Shown here piece by piece: positions 14,701 through 30,100 of a stretch of 64,000 nt of DNA. Source of the DNA: Argentina anserina (Eukaryota; Streptophyta; Magnoliopsida; Rosales; Rosaceae); the NCBI RefSeq assembly GCF_933775445.1, contig NW_026089520.1, positions 62,001 through 126,000 on the forward strand. The letters run 5' to 3'. Made by a program: the position numbers and the translations under genes. Numbering within the stretch: the first letter of the stretch is position 1; every line of letters starts with the position of its first letter. Below the pieces are notes generated by a model. The model searched no databases, was not told the DNA's origin, and worked only from the letters and a program-made list of their open reading frames with translations.

Positions 14701-17700
14701 ACGAGAAATGAAAAGATACACAATTGGAATAGTAAAGATACGCAAACGATGTAAAGATACTCAGTTTGAAAGAAACACACTCCCACACTTGCAAAACTCT
14801 CAAATACAATAGAAACTCGCATCAGAAAGCCTTACAGAAAGATACTCAAACGAGAAATGAAAAGATACACAATTGGAATAGTAAAGATACGCAAACGATG
14901 TAAAGATACTCAGTTTGAAAGAAACACACTCCCACACTTCCAAAACTCTCAAATTCAATAGAAACTCGCATCAGAAAGCCTTACAGAAAGAGACTTAAAC
15001 GAGAAATGAAAAGATACACAATTGGAATAGTAAAGATACGCAAACGATGTAAAGATACACAATTGGAATAGTAAAGATACGCAAACGATGTAAAGATACT
15101 CAGTTTGAAAGAAACACACTCCCACACTTGCAAAACTCTCAAATACAATAGAAACTTGCATCAGAAGCCTTACAGAAAGAGACTCAAACGAGAAATGAAA
15201 AGATACACAATTGGAATAGTAAAGATACGCAAACGATGTAAAGATACACAATTGGAATAGTAAAGATACGCAAACGATGTAAAGATACTCAGTTTGAAAG
15301 AAACACACTCCCATACTTGCAAAACTCTCAAATACAATAGAAATTCGCATCAGAAGCCTTACAGAAAGAGACTCAAACGAGAAATGAAAAGATACACAAT
15401 TGGAATAGTAAAGATACGCAAACGATGTAAAGATACACAATTGGAATAGTAAAGATACGCAAACGATGTAAAGATACTCAGTTTGAAAGAAACACACTCC
15501 CACACTTGCAAAACTCTCAAATTCAATAGAAACTCGCATCAGAAAGCCTTACAGAAAGATACTCAAACGAGAAATGAAAAGATACACAATTGGAATAGTA
15601 AAGATACGCAAACGATGTAAAGATACTCAGTTTGAAAGAAACACACTCCCACACTTGCAAAACTCTCAAATACAATAGAAACTCGCATAAGAAGCCTTAC
15701 AGAAAGATACTCAAACGAGAAATAAAAAGATACACAATTGGAATAGTAAAGATACGCAAACGATGTAAAGATACACAATTGGAATAGTAAAGATACGCAA
15801 ACGATGTAAAGATACTCAGTTTGAAAGAAACACACTCCCACACTTGCAAAACTCTCAAATTCAATAGAAACTCGCATCAGAAAGCCTTACAGAAAGATAC
15901 TCAAACGAGAAATGAAAAGATACACAATTGGAATAGTAAAGATACGCAAACGATGTAAAGATACTCAGTTTGAAAGAAACACACTCCCACACTTGCAAAA
16001 CTCTCAAATACAATAGAAACTCGCATCAGAAGCCTTACAGAAAGAGACTCAAACGAGAAATGAAAAGATACACAATTGGAATAGTAAAGATACGCAAACG
16101 ATGTAAAGATACACAATTGGAATAGTAAAGATACGCAAACGATGTAAAGATACTCAGTTTGAAAGAAACACACTCCCACACTTGCAAAACTCTCAAATAC
16201 AATAGAAACTCGCATCAGAAGCCTTACAGAAAGAGACTTAAACGAGAAATGAAAAGATACACAATTGGAATAGTAAAGATACGCAAACGATGTAAAGATA
16301 CACAATTGGAATAGTAAAGATACGCAAACGATGTAAAGATACTCAGTTTGAAAGAAACACACTCCCACACTTGCAAAACTCTCAAATTCAATAGAAACTC
16401 GCATCAGAAGCCTTACAGAAAGATACTCAAACGAGAAATGAAAAGATACACAATTGGAATAGTAAAGATACGCAAACGATTTAAAGATACTCAGTTTGAA
16501 AGAAACACACTCCCACACTTGCAAAACTCTCAAATACAATAGAAACTCGCATCAGAAGCCTTACAGAAAGAGACTCAAACGAGAAATGAAAAGATGCACA
16601 ATTGGAATAGTAAAGATACGCAAACGATGTAAAGATACACAATTGGAATAGTAAAGATACGCAAACGATGTAAAGATACTCAGTTTGAAAGAAACACACT
16701 CCCACACTTGCAAAACTCTCAAATTCAATAGAAACTCGCATCAGAAAGCCTTACAGAAAGATACTCAAACGAGAAATGAAAAGATACACAATTGGAATAG
16801 TAAAGATACGCAAACGATGTAAAGATACTCAGTTTGAAAGAAACACACTCCCACACTTGCAAAACTCTCAAATTCAATAGAAACTCGCATCAGAAAGCCT
16901 TACAGAAAGATACTCAAACGAGAAATGAAAAGATACACAATTGGAATAGTAAAGATACGCAAACGATGTAAAGATACTCAGTTTGAAAGAAACACACTCC
17001 CACACTTGCAAAACTCTCAAATACAATAGAAACTCGCATAAGAAGCCTTACAGAAAGATACTCAAACGAGAAATAAAAAGATACACAATTGGAATAGTAA
17101 AGATACGCAAACGATGTAAAGATACACAATTGGAATAGTAAAGATACGCAAACGATGTAAAGATACTCAGTTTGAAAGAAACACACTCCCACACTTGCAA
17201 AACTCTCAAATTCAATAGAAACTCGCATCAGAAAGCCTTACAGAAAGATACTCAAACGAGAAATGAAAAGATACACAATTGGAATAGTAAAGATACGCAA
17301 ACGATGTAAAGATACTCAGTTTGAAAGAAACACACTCCCACACTTGCAAAACTCTCAAATACAATAGAAACTCGCATCAGAAGCCTTACAGAAAGAGACT
17401 CAAACGAGAAATGAAAAGATACACAATTGGAATAGTAAAGATACGCAAACGATGTAAAGATACACAATTGGAATAGTAAAGATACGCAAACGATGTAAAG
17501 ATACTCAGTTTGAAAGAAACACACTCCCACACTTGCAAAACTCTCAAATACAATAGAAACTCGCATCAGAAGCCTTACAGAAAGAGACTTAAACGAGAAA
17601 TGAAAAGATACACAATTGGAATAGTAAAGATACGCAAACGATGTAAAGATACACAATTGGAATAGTAAAGATACGCAAACGATGTAAAGATACTCAGTTT

Positions 17701-17910
17701 GAAAGAAACACACTCCCACACTTGCAAAACTCTCAAATTCAATAGAAACTCGCATCAGAAAGCCTTACAGAAAGATACTCAAACGAGAAATGAAAAGATA
17801 CACAATTGGAATAGTAAAGATACGCAAACGATTTAAAGATACTCAGTTTGAAAGAAACACACTCCCACACTTGCAAAACTCTCAAATACAATAGAAACTC
17901 GCATCAGAAG
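11800..17910. repeat. Tandem duplication with 3231-bp offset
   Basis: About 11.8-14.7 kb is repeated at about 15.0-17.9 kb. Three private variants are shared at exactly 3231 bp: AAACTTGCAT at 11921 and 15152, CATACTTGC at 12081 and 15312, and AGATGCACAA at 13361 and 16592. The copies also share the order of short and long monomers. They diverge near 14.68/17.91 kb. Confidence 0.88.
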
Positions 17911-19499
17911 CCTTACAGAAAGAGACTCAAACGAGAAATGAAAAGATACACAATTGGAATAGTAAAGATACGCAAACGATGTAAAGATACACAATTGGAA
18001 TAGTAAAGATACGCAAACGATGTAAAGATACTCAGTTTGAAAGAAACACACTCCCACACTTGCAAAACTCTCAAATTCAATAGAAACTCGCATCAGAAAG
18101 CCTTACAGAAAGATACTCAAACGAGAAATGAAAAGATACACAATTGGAATAGTAAAGATACGCAAACGATGTAAAGATACTCAGTTTGAAAGAAACACAC
18201 TCCCACACTTGCAAAACTCTCAAATTCAATAGAACCTCGCATCAGAAGCCTTACAGAAAGATACTCAAACGAGAAATGAAAAGATACACAATTGGAATAG
18301 TAAAGATACGCAAACGATGTAAAGATACTCAGTTTGAAAGAAACACACTCCCACACTTGCAAAACTCTCAAATTCAATAGAAATTCGCATCAGAAAGCCT
18401 TACAGAAAGATACTCAAACGAGAAATGAAAAGATACACAATTGGAATAGTAAAGATACGCAAACGATGTAAAGATACTCAGTTTGAAAGAAACACACTCC
18501 CACACTTGCAAAACTCTCAAATAAAATAGAAACTCGCATCAGAAGCCTTACAGAAAGAGACTCAAACGAGAAATGAAAATATACACAATTGGAATAGTAA
18601 AGATACGCAAACGATGTAAAGATACACAATTGGAATAGTAAAGATACGCAAACGATGTAAAGATACTCAGTTTGAAAGAAACACACTCCCACACTTGCAA
18701 AACTCTCAAATTCAATAGAAACTCGCATCAGAAAGCCTTACAGAAAGATACTCAAACGAGAAATGAAAAGATACACAATTGGAATAGTAAAGATACGCAA
18801 ACGATGTAAAGATACTCAGTTTGAAAGAAACACACTCCCACACTTGCAAAACTCTCAAATACAATAGAAACTCGCATAAGAAGCCTTACAGAAAGATACT
18901 CAAACGAGAAATAAAAAGATACACAATTGGAATAGTAAAGATACGCAAACGATGTAAAGATACACAATTGGAATAGTAAAGATACGCAAACGATGTAAAG
19001 ATACTCAGTTTGAAAGAAACACACTCCCACACTTGCAAAACTCTCAAATTCAATAGAACCTCGCATCAGAAGCCTTACAGAAAGATACTCAAACGAGAAA
19101 TGAAAAGATACACAATTGGAATAGTAAAGATACGCAAACGATGTAAAGATACTCAGTTTGAAAGAAACACACTCCCACACTTGCAAAACTCTCAAATACA
19201 ATAGAAACTCGCATAAGAAGCCTTACAGAAAGATACTCAAACGAGAAATAAAAAGATACACAATTGGAATAGTAAAGATACGCAAACGATGTAAAGATAC
19301 ACAATTGGAATAGTAAAGATACGCAAACGATGTAAAGATACTCAGTTTGAAAGAAACACACTCCCACACTTCCAAAACTCTCAAATTCAATAGAAACTCG
19401 CATCAGAAAGCCTTACAGAAAGATACTCAAACGAGAAATGAAAAGATACACAATTGGAATAGTAAAGATACGCAAACGATGTAAAGATACACAATTGGA

Positions 19500-22400
19500 A
19501 TAGTAAAGATACGCAAACGATGTAAAGATACTCAGTTTAAAAGAAACACACCCCCACACTTGCAAAACTCTCAAATACAATAGAAACTCGCATCAGAAGC
19601 CTTACAGAAAGATACTCAAACGAGAAATGAAAAGATACACAATTGGAATAGTAAAGATACGCAAACGATGTAAAGATACACAATTGGAATAGTAAAGATA
19701 CGCAAACGATGTAAAGATACTCAGTTTGAAAGAAACACACTCCCACACTTGCAAAACTCTCAAATTCAATAGAAATTCGCATCAGAAAGCCTTACAGAAA
19801 GATACTCAAACGAGAAATGAAAAGATACACAATTGGAATAGTAAAGATACGCAAACGATGTAAAGATACTCAGTTTTAAAGAAACACACTCCCACACTTG
19901 CAAAACTCTCAAATACAATAGAAACTCGCATAAGAAGCCTTACAGAAAGATACTCAAACGAGAAATAAAAAGATACACAATTGGAATAGTAAAGATACGC
20001 AAACGATGTAAAGATACACAATTGGAATAGTAAAGATACGCAAACGATGTAAAGATACTCAGTTTGAAAGAAACACACTCCCACACTTGCAAAACTCTCA
20101 AATTCAATAGAACCTCGCATCAGAAGCCTTACAGAAAGATACTCAAACGAGAAATGAAAAGATACACAATTGGAAAAGTAAAGATACGCAAACGATGTAA
20201 AGATACTCAGTTTGAAAGAAACACACTCCCACACTTGCAAAACTCTCAAATACAATAGAAACTCGCATAAGAAGCCTTACAGAAAGATACTCAAACGAGA
20301 AATAAAAAGATACACAATTGGAATAGTAAAGATACGCAAACGATGTAAAGATACACAATTGGAATAGTAAAGATACGCAAACGATGTAAAGATACTCAGT
20401 TTGAAAGAAACACACTCCCACACTTGCAAAACTCTCAAATTCAATAGAACCTCGCATCAGAAGCCTTACAGAAAGATACTCAAACGAGAAATGAAAAGAT
20501 ACACAATTGGAATAGTAAAGATACGCAAACGATGTAAAGATACTCAGTTTGAAAGAAACACACTCCCACACTTGCAAAACTCTCAAATACAATAGAAACT
20601 CGCATAAGAAGCCTTACAGAAAGATACTCAAACGAGAAATAAAAAGATACACAATTGGAATAGTAAAGATACGCAAACGATGTAAAGATACACAATTGGA
20701 ATAGTAAAGATACGCAAACGATGTAAAGATACTCAGTTTGAAAGAAACACACTCCCACACTTGCAAAACTCTCAAATTCAATAGAAACTCGCATCAGAAT
20801 CCTTACAGAAAGAGACTCAAACGAGAAATGAAAAGATACACAATTGGAATAGTAAAGATACGCAAACGATGTAAAGATACACAATTGGAATAGTAAAGAT
20901 ACGCAAACGATGTAAAGATACTCAGTTTGAAAGAAACACACTCCGACACTTGCAAAACTCTCAAATTCTATAGAAACTCGCATCAGAAAGCCTTACAGAA
21001 AGATACTGAAACGAGAAATAAAAAGATACACAATTGGAATAGTAAAGATACGCAAACGATGTAAAGATACTCAGTTTGAAAGAAACACACTCCCACACTT
21101 GCAAAACTCTCAAATACAATAGAAACTCGCATAAGAAGCCTTACAGAAAGATACTCAAACGAGAAATAAAAAGATACACAATTGGAATAGTAAAGATACG
21201 CAAACGATGTAAAGATACACAATTGGAATAGTAAAGATACGCAAACGATGTAAAGATACTCAGTTTGAAAGAAACACACTCCCACACTTGCAAAACTCTC
21301 AAATTCAATAGAACCTCGCATCAGAAGCCTTACAGAAAGATACTCAAACGAGAAATGAAAAGATACACAATTGGAATAGTAAAGATAAGCAAACGATGTA
21401 AAGATACTCAGTTTGAAAGAAACACACTCCCACACTTGCAAAACTCTCAAATACAATAGAAACTCGCATAAGAAGCCTTACAGAAAGATACTCAAACGAG
21501 AAATAAAAAGATACACAATTGGAATAGTAAAGATACGCAAACGATGTAAAGATACACAATTGGAATAGTAAAGATACGCAAACGATGTAAAGATACTCAG
21601 TTTGAAAGAAACACACTCCCACACTTCCAAAACTCTCAAATTCAATAGAAACTCGCATCAGAAAGACTTACAGAAAGATACTCAAACGAGAAATGAAAAG
21701 ATACACAATTGGAATAGTAAAGATACGCAAACGATGTAAAGATACACAATTGGAATAGTAAAGATACGCAAACGATGTAAAGATACTCAGTTTGAAAGAA
21801 ACACACCCCCACACTTGCAAAACTCTCAAATACAATAGAAACTCGCATCAGAAGCCTTACAGAAAGATACTCAAACGAGAAATGAAAAGATACACAATTG
21901 GAATAGTAAAGATACGCAAACGATGTAAAGATACACAATTGGAATAGTAAAGATACGCAAACGATGTAAAGATACTCAGTTTGAAAGAAACACACTCCCA
22001 CACTTGCAAAACTCTCAAATACAATAGAAACTCGCATCAGAAGCCTTACAGAAAGAGACTCAAACGAGAAATGAAAAGATACACAATTGGAATAGTAAAG
22101 ATACGCAAACGATGTAAAGATACACAATTGGAATAGTAAAGATACGCAAACGATGTAAAGATACTCAGTTTGAAAGAAACACACTCCCACACTTGCAAAA
22201 CTCTCAAATTCAATAGAAACTCGCATCAGAAACCCTTACAGAAAGATACTCGAACGAGAAATGAAAAGATACACAATTGGAATAGTAAAGATACGCAAAC
22301 GATTTAAAGATACTCAGTTTGAAAGAAACACACTCCCACACTTGCAAAACTCTCAAATTCAATAGAAACTCGCATCAGAAAGCCTTACAGAAAGATACTC

Positions 22401-25400
22401 AAACGAGAAATGAAAAGATACACAATTGGAATAGTAAAGATACGCAATCTATGTAAAGATACACAATTGGAATAGTAAAGATACGCAAACGATGTAAAGA
22501 TACTCAGTTTGAAAGAAACACACTCCCACACTTGCAAAACTCTCAAATTCAATAGAAACTCGCATCAGAAAGCCTTACAGAAAGATACGCAAACGAGAAA
22601 TGAAAAGATACACAATTGGAATAGTAAAGATACGCAAACGATGTAAAGATACTCAGTTTGAAAGATACGCACTCCCACACTTGCAAAACTCTCAAATTCA
22701 ATAGAAACTCGCATCAGAAAGCCTTACAGAAAGATACTCAAACGAGAAATGAAAAGATACACAATTGGAATAGTAAAGATACGCAAACGATGTAAAGATA
22801 CTCAGTTTGAAAGAAACACACTCCCACACTTGCAAAACTCTCAAATTCAAGAGAAACTCGCATCAGAAAGCCTTACAGAAAGATACTCAAACGAGAAATG
22901 AAAAGATACACAATTGGAATAGTAAAGATACGCAAACGATGTAAAGATACTCAGTTTGAAAGAAACACACTCCCACACTTGCAAAACTCTCAAATACAAT
23001 AGAAACTCGCATCAGAAGCCTTACAGAAAGATACTCAAACGAGAAATGAAAAGATACACAATTGGAATATTAAAGATACGAAAACGATGTAAAGATACTC
23101 AGTTTGAAAGAAACACACTCAGACACTTGCAAAACTCTCAAATACAATAGAAACTCGCATAAGAAGCCTTACAGAAAGATACTCAAACGAGAAATAAAAA
23201 GATACACAATTGTAATAGTAAAGATACGCAAACGATGTAAAGATACACAATTGGAATAGTAAAGATACGCAAACGATGTAAAGATACTCAGTTTGAAAAA
23301 AACACACTCCCACACTTGCAAAACTCTCAAATACAATAGAAACTCGCATAAGAAGCCTTACAGAAAGATACTCAAACGAGAAATAAAAAGATACACAATT
23401 GGAATAGTAAAGATACGCAAACGATGTAAAGATACACAATTGGAATAGTAAAGATACGCAAACGATGTAAAGATACTCAGTTTGAAAGAAACACACTCCC
23501 ACACTTCCAAAACTCTCAAATTCAATAGAAACTCGCATCAGAAAGCCTTACAGAAAGATACTCAAACGAGAAATGAAAAGATACACAATTGGAATAGTAA
23601 AGATACGCAAACGATGTAAAGATACTCAGTTTGAAAGAAACACACCCCCACACTTGCAAAACTCTCAAATACAATAGAAACTCGCATCAGAAGCCTTACA
23701 GAAAGATACTCAAACGAGAAATGAAAAGATACACAATTGGAATAGTAAAGATACGCAAACGATGTAAAGATACACAATTGGAATAGTAAAGATACGCAAA
23801 CGATGTAAAGATACTCAGTTTGAAAGAAACACACTCCCACACTTGCAAAACTCTCAAATTCAATAGAAATTCGCATCAGAAAGCCTTACAGAAAGATACT
23901 CAAACGAGAAATGAAAAGATACACAATTGGAATAGTAAAGATACGCAAACGATGTAAAGATACTCAGTTTGAAAGAAACACACTCCCACACTTGCAAAAC
24001 TCTCAAATACAATAGAAACTCGCATAAGAAGCCTTACAGAAAGATACTCAAACGAGAAATAAAAAGATACACAATTGGAATAGTAAAGATACGCAAACGA
24101 TGTAAAGATACACAATTGGAATAGTAAAGATACGCAAACGATGTAAAGATACTCAGTTTGAAAGAAACACACTCCCACACTTGCAAAACTCTCAAATTCA
24201 ATAGAACCTCGCATCAGAAGCCTTACAGAAAGATACTCAAACGAGAAATGAAAAGATACACAATTGGAAAAGTAAAGATACGCAAACGATGTAAAGATAC
24301 TCAGTTTGAAAGAAACACACTCCCACACTTGCAAAACTCTCAAATACAATAGAAACTCGCATCAGAAGCCTTACAGAAAGATACTCAAACGAGAAATAAA
24401 AAGATACACAATTGGAATAGTAAAGATACGCAAACGATGTAAAGATACACAATTGGAATAGTAAAGATACGCAAACGATGTAAAGATACTCAGTTTGAAA
24501 GAAACACACTCCCACACTTGCAAAACTCTCAAATTCAATAGAACCTCGCATCAGAAGCCTTACAGAAAGATACTCAAACGAGAAATGAAAAGATACACAA
24601 TTGGAATAGTAAAGATACGCAAACGATGTAAAGATACTCAGTTTGAAAGAAACACACTCCCACACTTGCAAAACTCTCAAATACAATAGAAACTCGCATA
24701 AGAAGCCTTACAGAAAGATACTCAAACGAGAAATAAAAAGATACACAATTGGAATAGTAAAGATACGCAAACGATGTAAAGATACACAATTGGAATAGTA
24801 AAGATACGCAAACGATGTAAAGATACTCAGTTTGAAAGAAACACACTCCCACACTTGCAAAACTCTCAAATTCAATAGAAACTCGCATCAGAAGCCTTAC
24901 AGAAAGAGACTCAAACGAGAAATGAAAAGATACACAATTGGAATAGTAAAGATACGCAAACGATGTAAAGATACACAATTGGAATAGTAAAGATACGCAA
25001 ACGATGTAAAGATACTCAGTTTGAAAGAAACACACTCCCACACTTGCAAAACTCTCAAATTCAATAGAAACTCGCATCAGAAAGCCTTACAGAAAGATAC
25101 TCAAACGAGAAATAAAAAGATACACAATTGGAATAGTAAAGATACGCAAACGATGTAAAGATACTCAGTTTGAAAGAAACACACTCCCACACTTGCAAAA
25201 CTCTCAAATACAATAGAAACTCGCATAAGAAGCCTTACAGAAAGATACTCAAACGAGAAATAAAAAGATACACAATTGGAATAGTAAAGATACGCAAACG
25301 ATGTAAAGATACACAATTGGAATAGTAAAGATACGCAAACGATGTAAAGATACTCAGTTTGAAAGAAACACACTCCCACACTTGCAAAACTCTCAAATTC

Positions 25401-27100
25401 AATAGAACCTCGCATCAGAAGCCTTACAGAAAGATACTCAAACGAGAAATGAAAAGATACACAATTGGAATAGTAAAGATACGCAAACGATGTAAAGATA
25501 CTCAGTTTGAAAGAAACACACTCCCACACTTGCAAAACTCTCAAATACAATAGAAACTCGCATAAGAAGCCTTACAGAAAGATACTCAAACGAGAAATAA
25601 AAAGATACACAATTGGAATAGTAAAGATACGCAAACGATGTAAAGATACACAATTGGAATAGTATAGATACGCAAACGATGTAAAGATACTCAGTTTGAA
25701 AGAAACACACTCCCACACTTCCAAAACTCTCAAATTCAATAGAAACTCGCATCAGAAAGACTTACAGAAAGATACTCAAACGAGAAATGAAAAGATACAC
25801 AATTGGAATAGTAAAGATACGCAAACGATGTAAAGATACACAATTGGAATAGTAAAGATACGCAAACGATGTAAAGATACTCAGTTTGAAAGAAACACAC
25901 CCCCACACTTGCAAAACTCTCAAATACAATAGAAACTCGCATCAGAAGCCTTACAGAAAGATACTCAAACGAGAAATGAAAAGATACACAATTGGAATAG
26001 TAAAGATACGCAAACGATGTAAAGATACACAATTGGAATAGTAAAGATACGCAAACGATGTAAAGATACTCAGTTTGAAAGAAACACACTCCCACACTTG
26101 CAAAACTCTCAAATACAATAGAAACTCGCATCAGAAGCCTTACAGAAAGAGACTTAAACGAGAAATGAAAAGATACACAATTGGAATAGTAAAGATACGC
26201 AAACGATGTAAAGATACACAATTGGAATAGTAAAGATACGCAAACGATGTAAAGATACTCAGTTTGAAAGAAACACACTCCCACACTTGCAAAACTCTCA
26301 AATTCAATAGAAACTCGCATCAGAAAGCCTTACAGAAAGATACTCGAACGAGAAATGAAAAGATAAACAATTGGAATAGTAAAGATACGCAAACGATTTA
26401 AAGATACTCAGTTTGAAAGAAACACACTCCCACACTTGCAAAACTCTCAAATTCAATAGAAACTCGCATCAGAAAGCCTTACAGAAAGATACTCAAACGA
26501 GAAATGAAAAGATACACAATTGGAATAGTAAAGATACGCAAACGATGTAAAGATACACAATTGGAATAGTAAAGAGACGCAAACGATGTAAAGATACTCA
26601 GTTTGAAAGAAACACACTCCCACACTTGCAAAACTCTCAAATTCAATAGAAACTCGCATCAGAAAGCCTTACAGAAAGATACTCAAACGAGAAATGAAAA
26701 GATACACAATTGGAATAGTAAAGATACGCAAACGATGTAAAGATACTCAGTTTGAAAGATACGCACTCCCACACTTGCAAAACTCTCAAATTCAATAGAA
26801 ACTCGCATCAGAAAGCCTTACAGAAAGATACTCAAACGAGAAATGAAAAGATACACAATTGGAATAGTAAAGATACGCAAACGATGTAAAGATACTCAGT
26901 TTGAAAGAAACACACTCCCACACTTGCAAAACTCTCAAATTCAATAGAAACTCGCATCAGAAAGCCTTACAGAAAGATACTCAAACGAGAAATGAAAAGA
27001 TACACAATTGGAATAGTAAAGATACGCAAACGATGTAAAGATACTCAGTTTGAAAGAAACACACTCCCACACTTGCAAAACTCTCAAATACAATAGAAAC
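19500..27100. repeat. Tandem duplication with 4094-bp offset
   Basis: About 19.5-23.0 kb is repeated at about 23.6-27.1 kb. The rare variant AAAGATACGCACTCCC sits at 22661 and 26755, exactly 4094 bp apart, and unit boundaries match throughout. The copies are not identical: CAATCTATG near 22446 appears only in the left copy, and AGTATAGATA (25661) only in the right. This is a block of many GAAATAAAAAG-type monomers. Confidence 0.88.
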
Positions 27101-30100
27101 TCGCATCAGAAGCCTTACAGAAAGAGACTTAAACGAGAAATGAAAAGATACACAATTGGAATAGTAAAGATACGCAAACGATGTAAAGATACACAATTGG
27201 AATAGTAAAGATACGCAAACGATGTAAAGATACTCAGTTTGAAAGAAACACACTCCCACACTTGCAAAACTCTCAAATTCAATAGAAACTCGCATCAGAA
27301 AGCCTTACAGAAAGATACTCAAACGAGAAATGAAAAGATACACAATTGGAATAGTAAAGATACGCAAACGATTTAAAGATACTCAGTTTGAAAGAAACAC
27401 ACTCCCACACTTGCAAAACTCTCAAATACAATAGAAACTCGCATCAGAAGCCTTACAGAAAGAGACTCAAACGAGAAATGAAAAGATACACAATTGGAAT
27501 AGTAAAGATACGCAAACGATGTAAAGATACACAATTGGAATAGTAAAGATACGCAAACGATGTAAAGATACTCAGTTTGAAAGAAACACACTCCCACACT
27601 TGCAAAACTCTCAAATTCAATAGAAACTCGCATCAGAAAGCCTTACAGAAAGATACTCAAACGAGAAATGAAAAGATACACAATTGGAATAGTAAAGATA
27701 CGCAAACGATGTAAAGATACTCAGTTTGAAAGAAACACACTCCCACACTTGCAAAACTCTCAAATTCAATAGAACCTCGCATCAGAAGCCTTACAGAAAG
27801 ATACTCAAACGAGAAATGAAAAGATACACAATTGGAATAGTAAAGATACGAAAATGATGTAAAGATACACAATTGGAATAGTAAAGATACGCAAACGATG
27901 TAAAGATACTCAGTTTGAAAGAAACACACTCCCACACTTGCAAAACTCTCAAATTCAATAGAAATTCGCATCAGAAAGCCTTACAGAAAGATACTCAAAC
28001 GAGAAATGAAAAGATACACAATTGGAATAGTAAAGATACGCAAACGATGTAAAGATACTCAGTTTGAAAGAAACACACTCCGACACTTGCAAAACTCTCA
28101 AATACAATAGAAACTCGCATAAGAAGCCTTACAGAAAGATACTCAAACGAGAAATGAAAAGATACATAATTGGAATAGTAAAGATACGAAAACGATGTAA
28201 AGATACACAATTGGAATAGTAAAGATACGCAAACGATGTAAAGATACTCAGTTTGAAAGAAACACACTCCCACACTTGCAAAACTCTCAAATACAATAGA
28301 AACTCGCATCAGAAGCCTTACAGAAAGAGACTCAAACGAGAAATGAAAAGATACACAATTGGAATAGTAAAGATACGCAAACGATGTAAAGATACACAAT
28401 TGGAATAGTAAAGATACGCAAACGATGTAAAGATACTCAGTTTGAAAGAAACACACTCCCACACTTGCAAAACTCTCAAATACAATAGAAACTCGCATCA
28501 GAAGCCTTACAGAAAGAGACTCAAACGAGAAATGAAAAGATAAACAATTGGAATAGTAAAGATACGCAAACGATGTAAAGATACACAATTGGAATAGTAA
28601 AGATACGCAAACGATGTAAAGATACTCAGTTTGAAAGAAACACACTCCCACACTTGCAAAACTCTCAAATTCAATAGAAACTCGCATCAGAAAGCCTTAC
28701 AGAAAGATACTCAAACGAGAAATGAAAAGATACACAATTGGAATAGTAAAGATACGCAAACGATGTAAAGATACTCAGTTTGAAAGAAACACACTCCCAC
28801 ACTTGCAAAACTCTCAAATTCAATAGAAACTCGCATCAGAAGCCTTACAGAAAGATACTCAAACGAGAAATGAAAAGATACACAATTGGAATAGTAAAGA
28901 TACGAGAATGATGTAAAGATACACAATTGGAATAGTAAAGATACGCAAACGATGTAAAGATACTCAGTTTGAAAGAAACACACTCCCACACTTGCAAAAC
29001 TCTCAAATTCAATAGAAATTCGCATCAGAAAGCCTTACAGAAAGATACTCAAACGAGAAATGAAAAGATACATAATTGGAATAGTAAAGATACGCAAACG
29101 ATATAAAGATACTCAGTTTGAAAGAAACACACTCCGACACTTGCAAAACTCTCAAATACAATAGAAACTCGCATAAGAAGCCTTACAGAAAGATACTCAA
29201 ACGAGAAATGAAAAGATACACAATTGGAATAGTAAAGATACGAAAACGATGTAAAGATACACAATTGGAATAGTAAAGATACGCAAACGATGTAAAGATA
29301 CTCAGTTTGAAAGAAACACACTCCCACACTTGCAAAACTCTCAAATACAATAGAAACTCGCATCAGAAGCCTTACAGAAAGAGACTCAAACGAGAAATGA
29401 AAAGATACACAATTGGAATAGTAAAGATACGCAAACGATGTAAAGATACACAATTGGAATAGTAAAGATACGCAAACGATGTAAAGATACTCAGTTTGAA
29501 AGAAACACACTCCCACACTTGCAAAAGTCTCAAATAAAATAGAAACTCGCATCAGAAGCCTTACAGAAAGAGACTCAAACGAGAAATGAAAAGATACACA
29601 ATTGGAATAGTAAAGATACGCAAACGATGTAAAGATACACAATTGGAATAGTATAGATACGCAAACGATGTAAAGATACTCAGTTTGAAAGAAACACACT
29701 CCCACACTTCCAAAACTCTCAAATTCAATAGAAACTCGCATCAGAAAGACTTACAGAAAGATACTCAAACGAGAAATGAAAAGATACACAATTGGAATAG
29801 TAAAGATACGCAAACGATGTAAAGATACACAATTGGAATAGTAAAGATACGCAAACGATGTAAAGATACTCAGTTTGAAAGAAACACACCCCCACACTTG
29901 CAAAACTCTCAAATACAATAGAAACTCGCATCAGAAGCCTTACAGAAAGATACTCAAACGAGAAATGAAAAGATACACAATTGGAATAGTAAAGATACGC
30001 AAACGATGTAAAGATACACAATTGGAATAGTAAAGATACGCAAACGATGTAAAGATACTCAGTTTGAAAGAAACACACTCCCACACTTGCAAAACTCTCA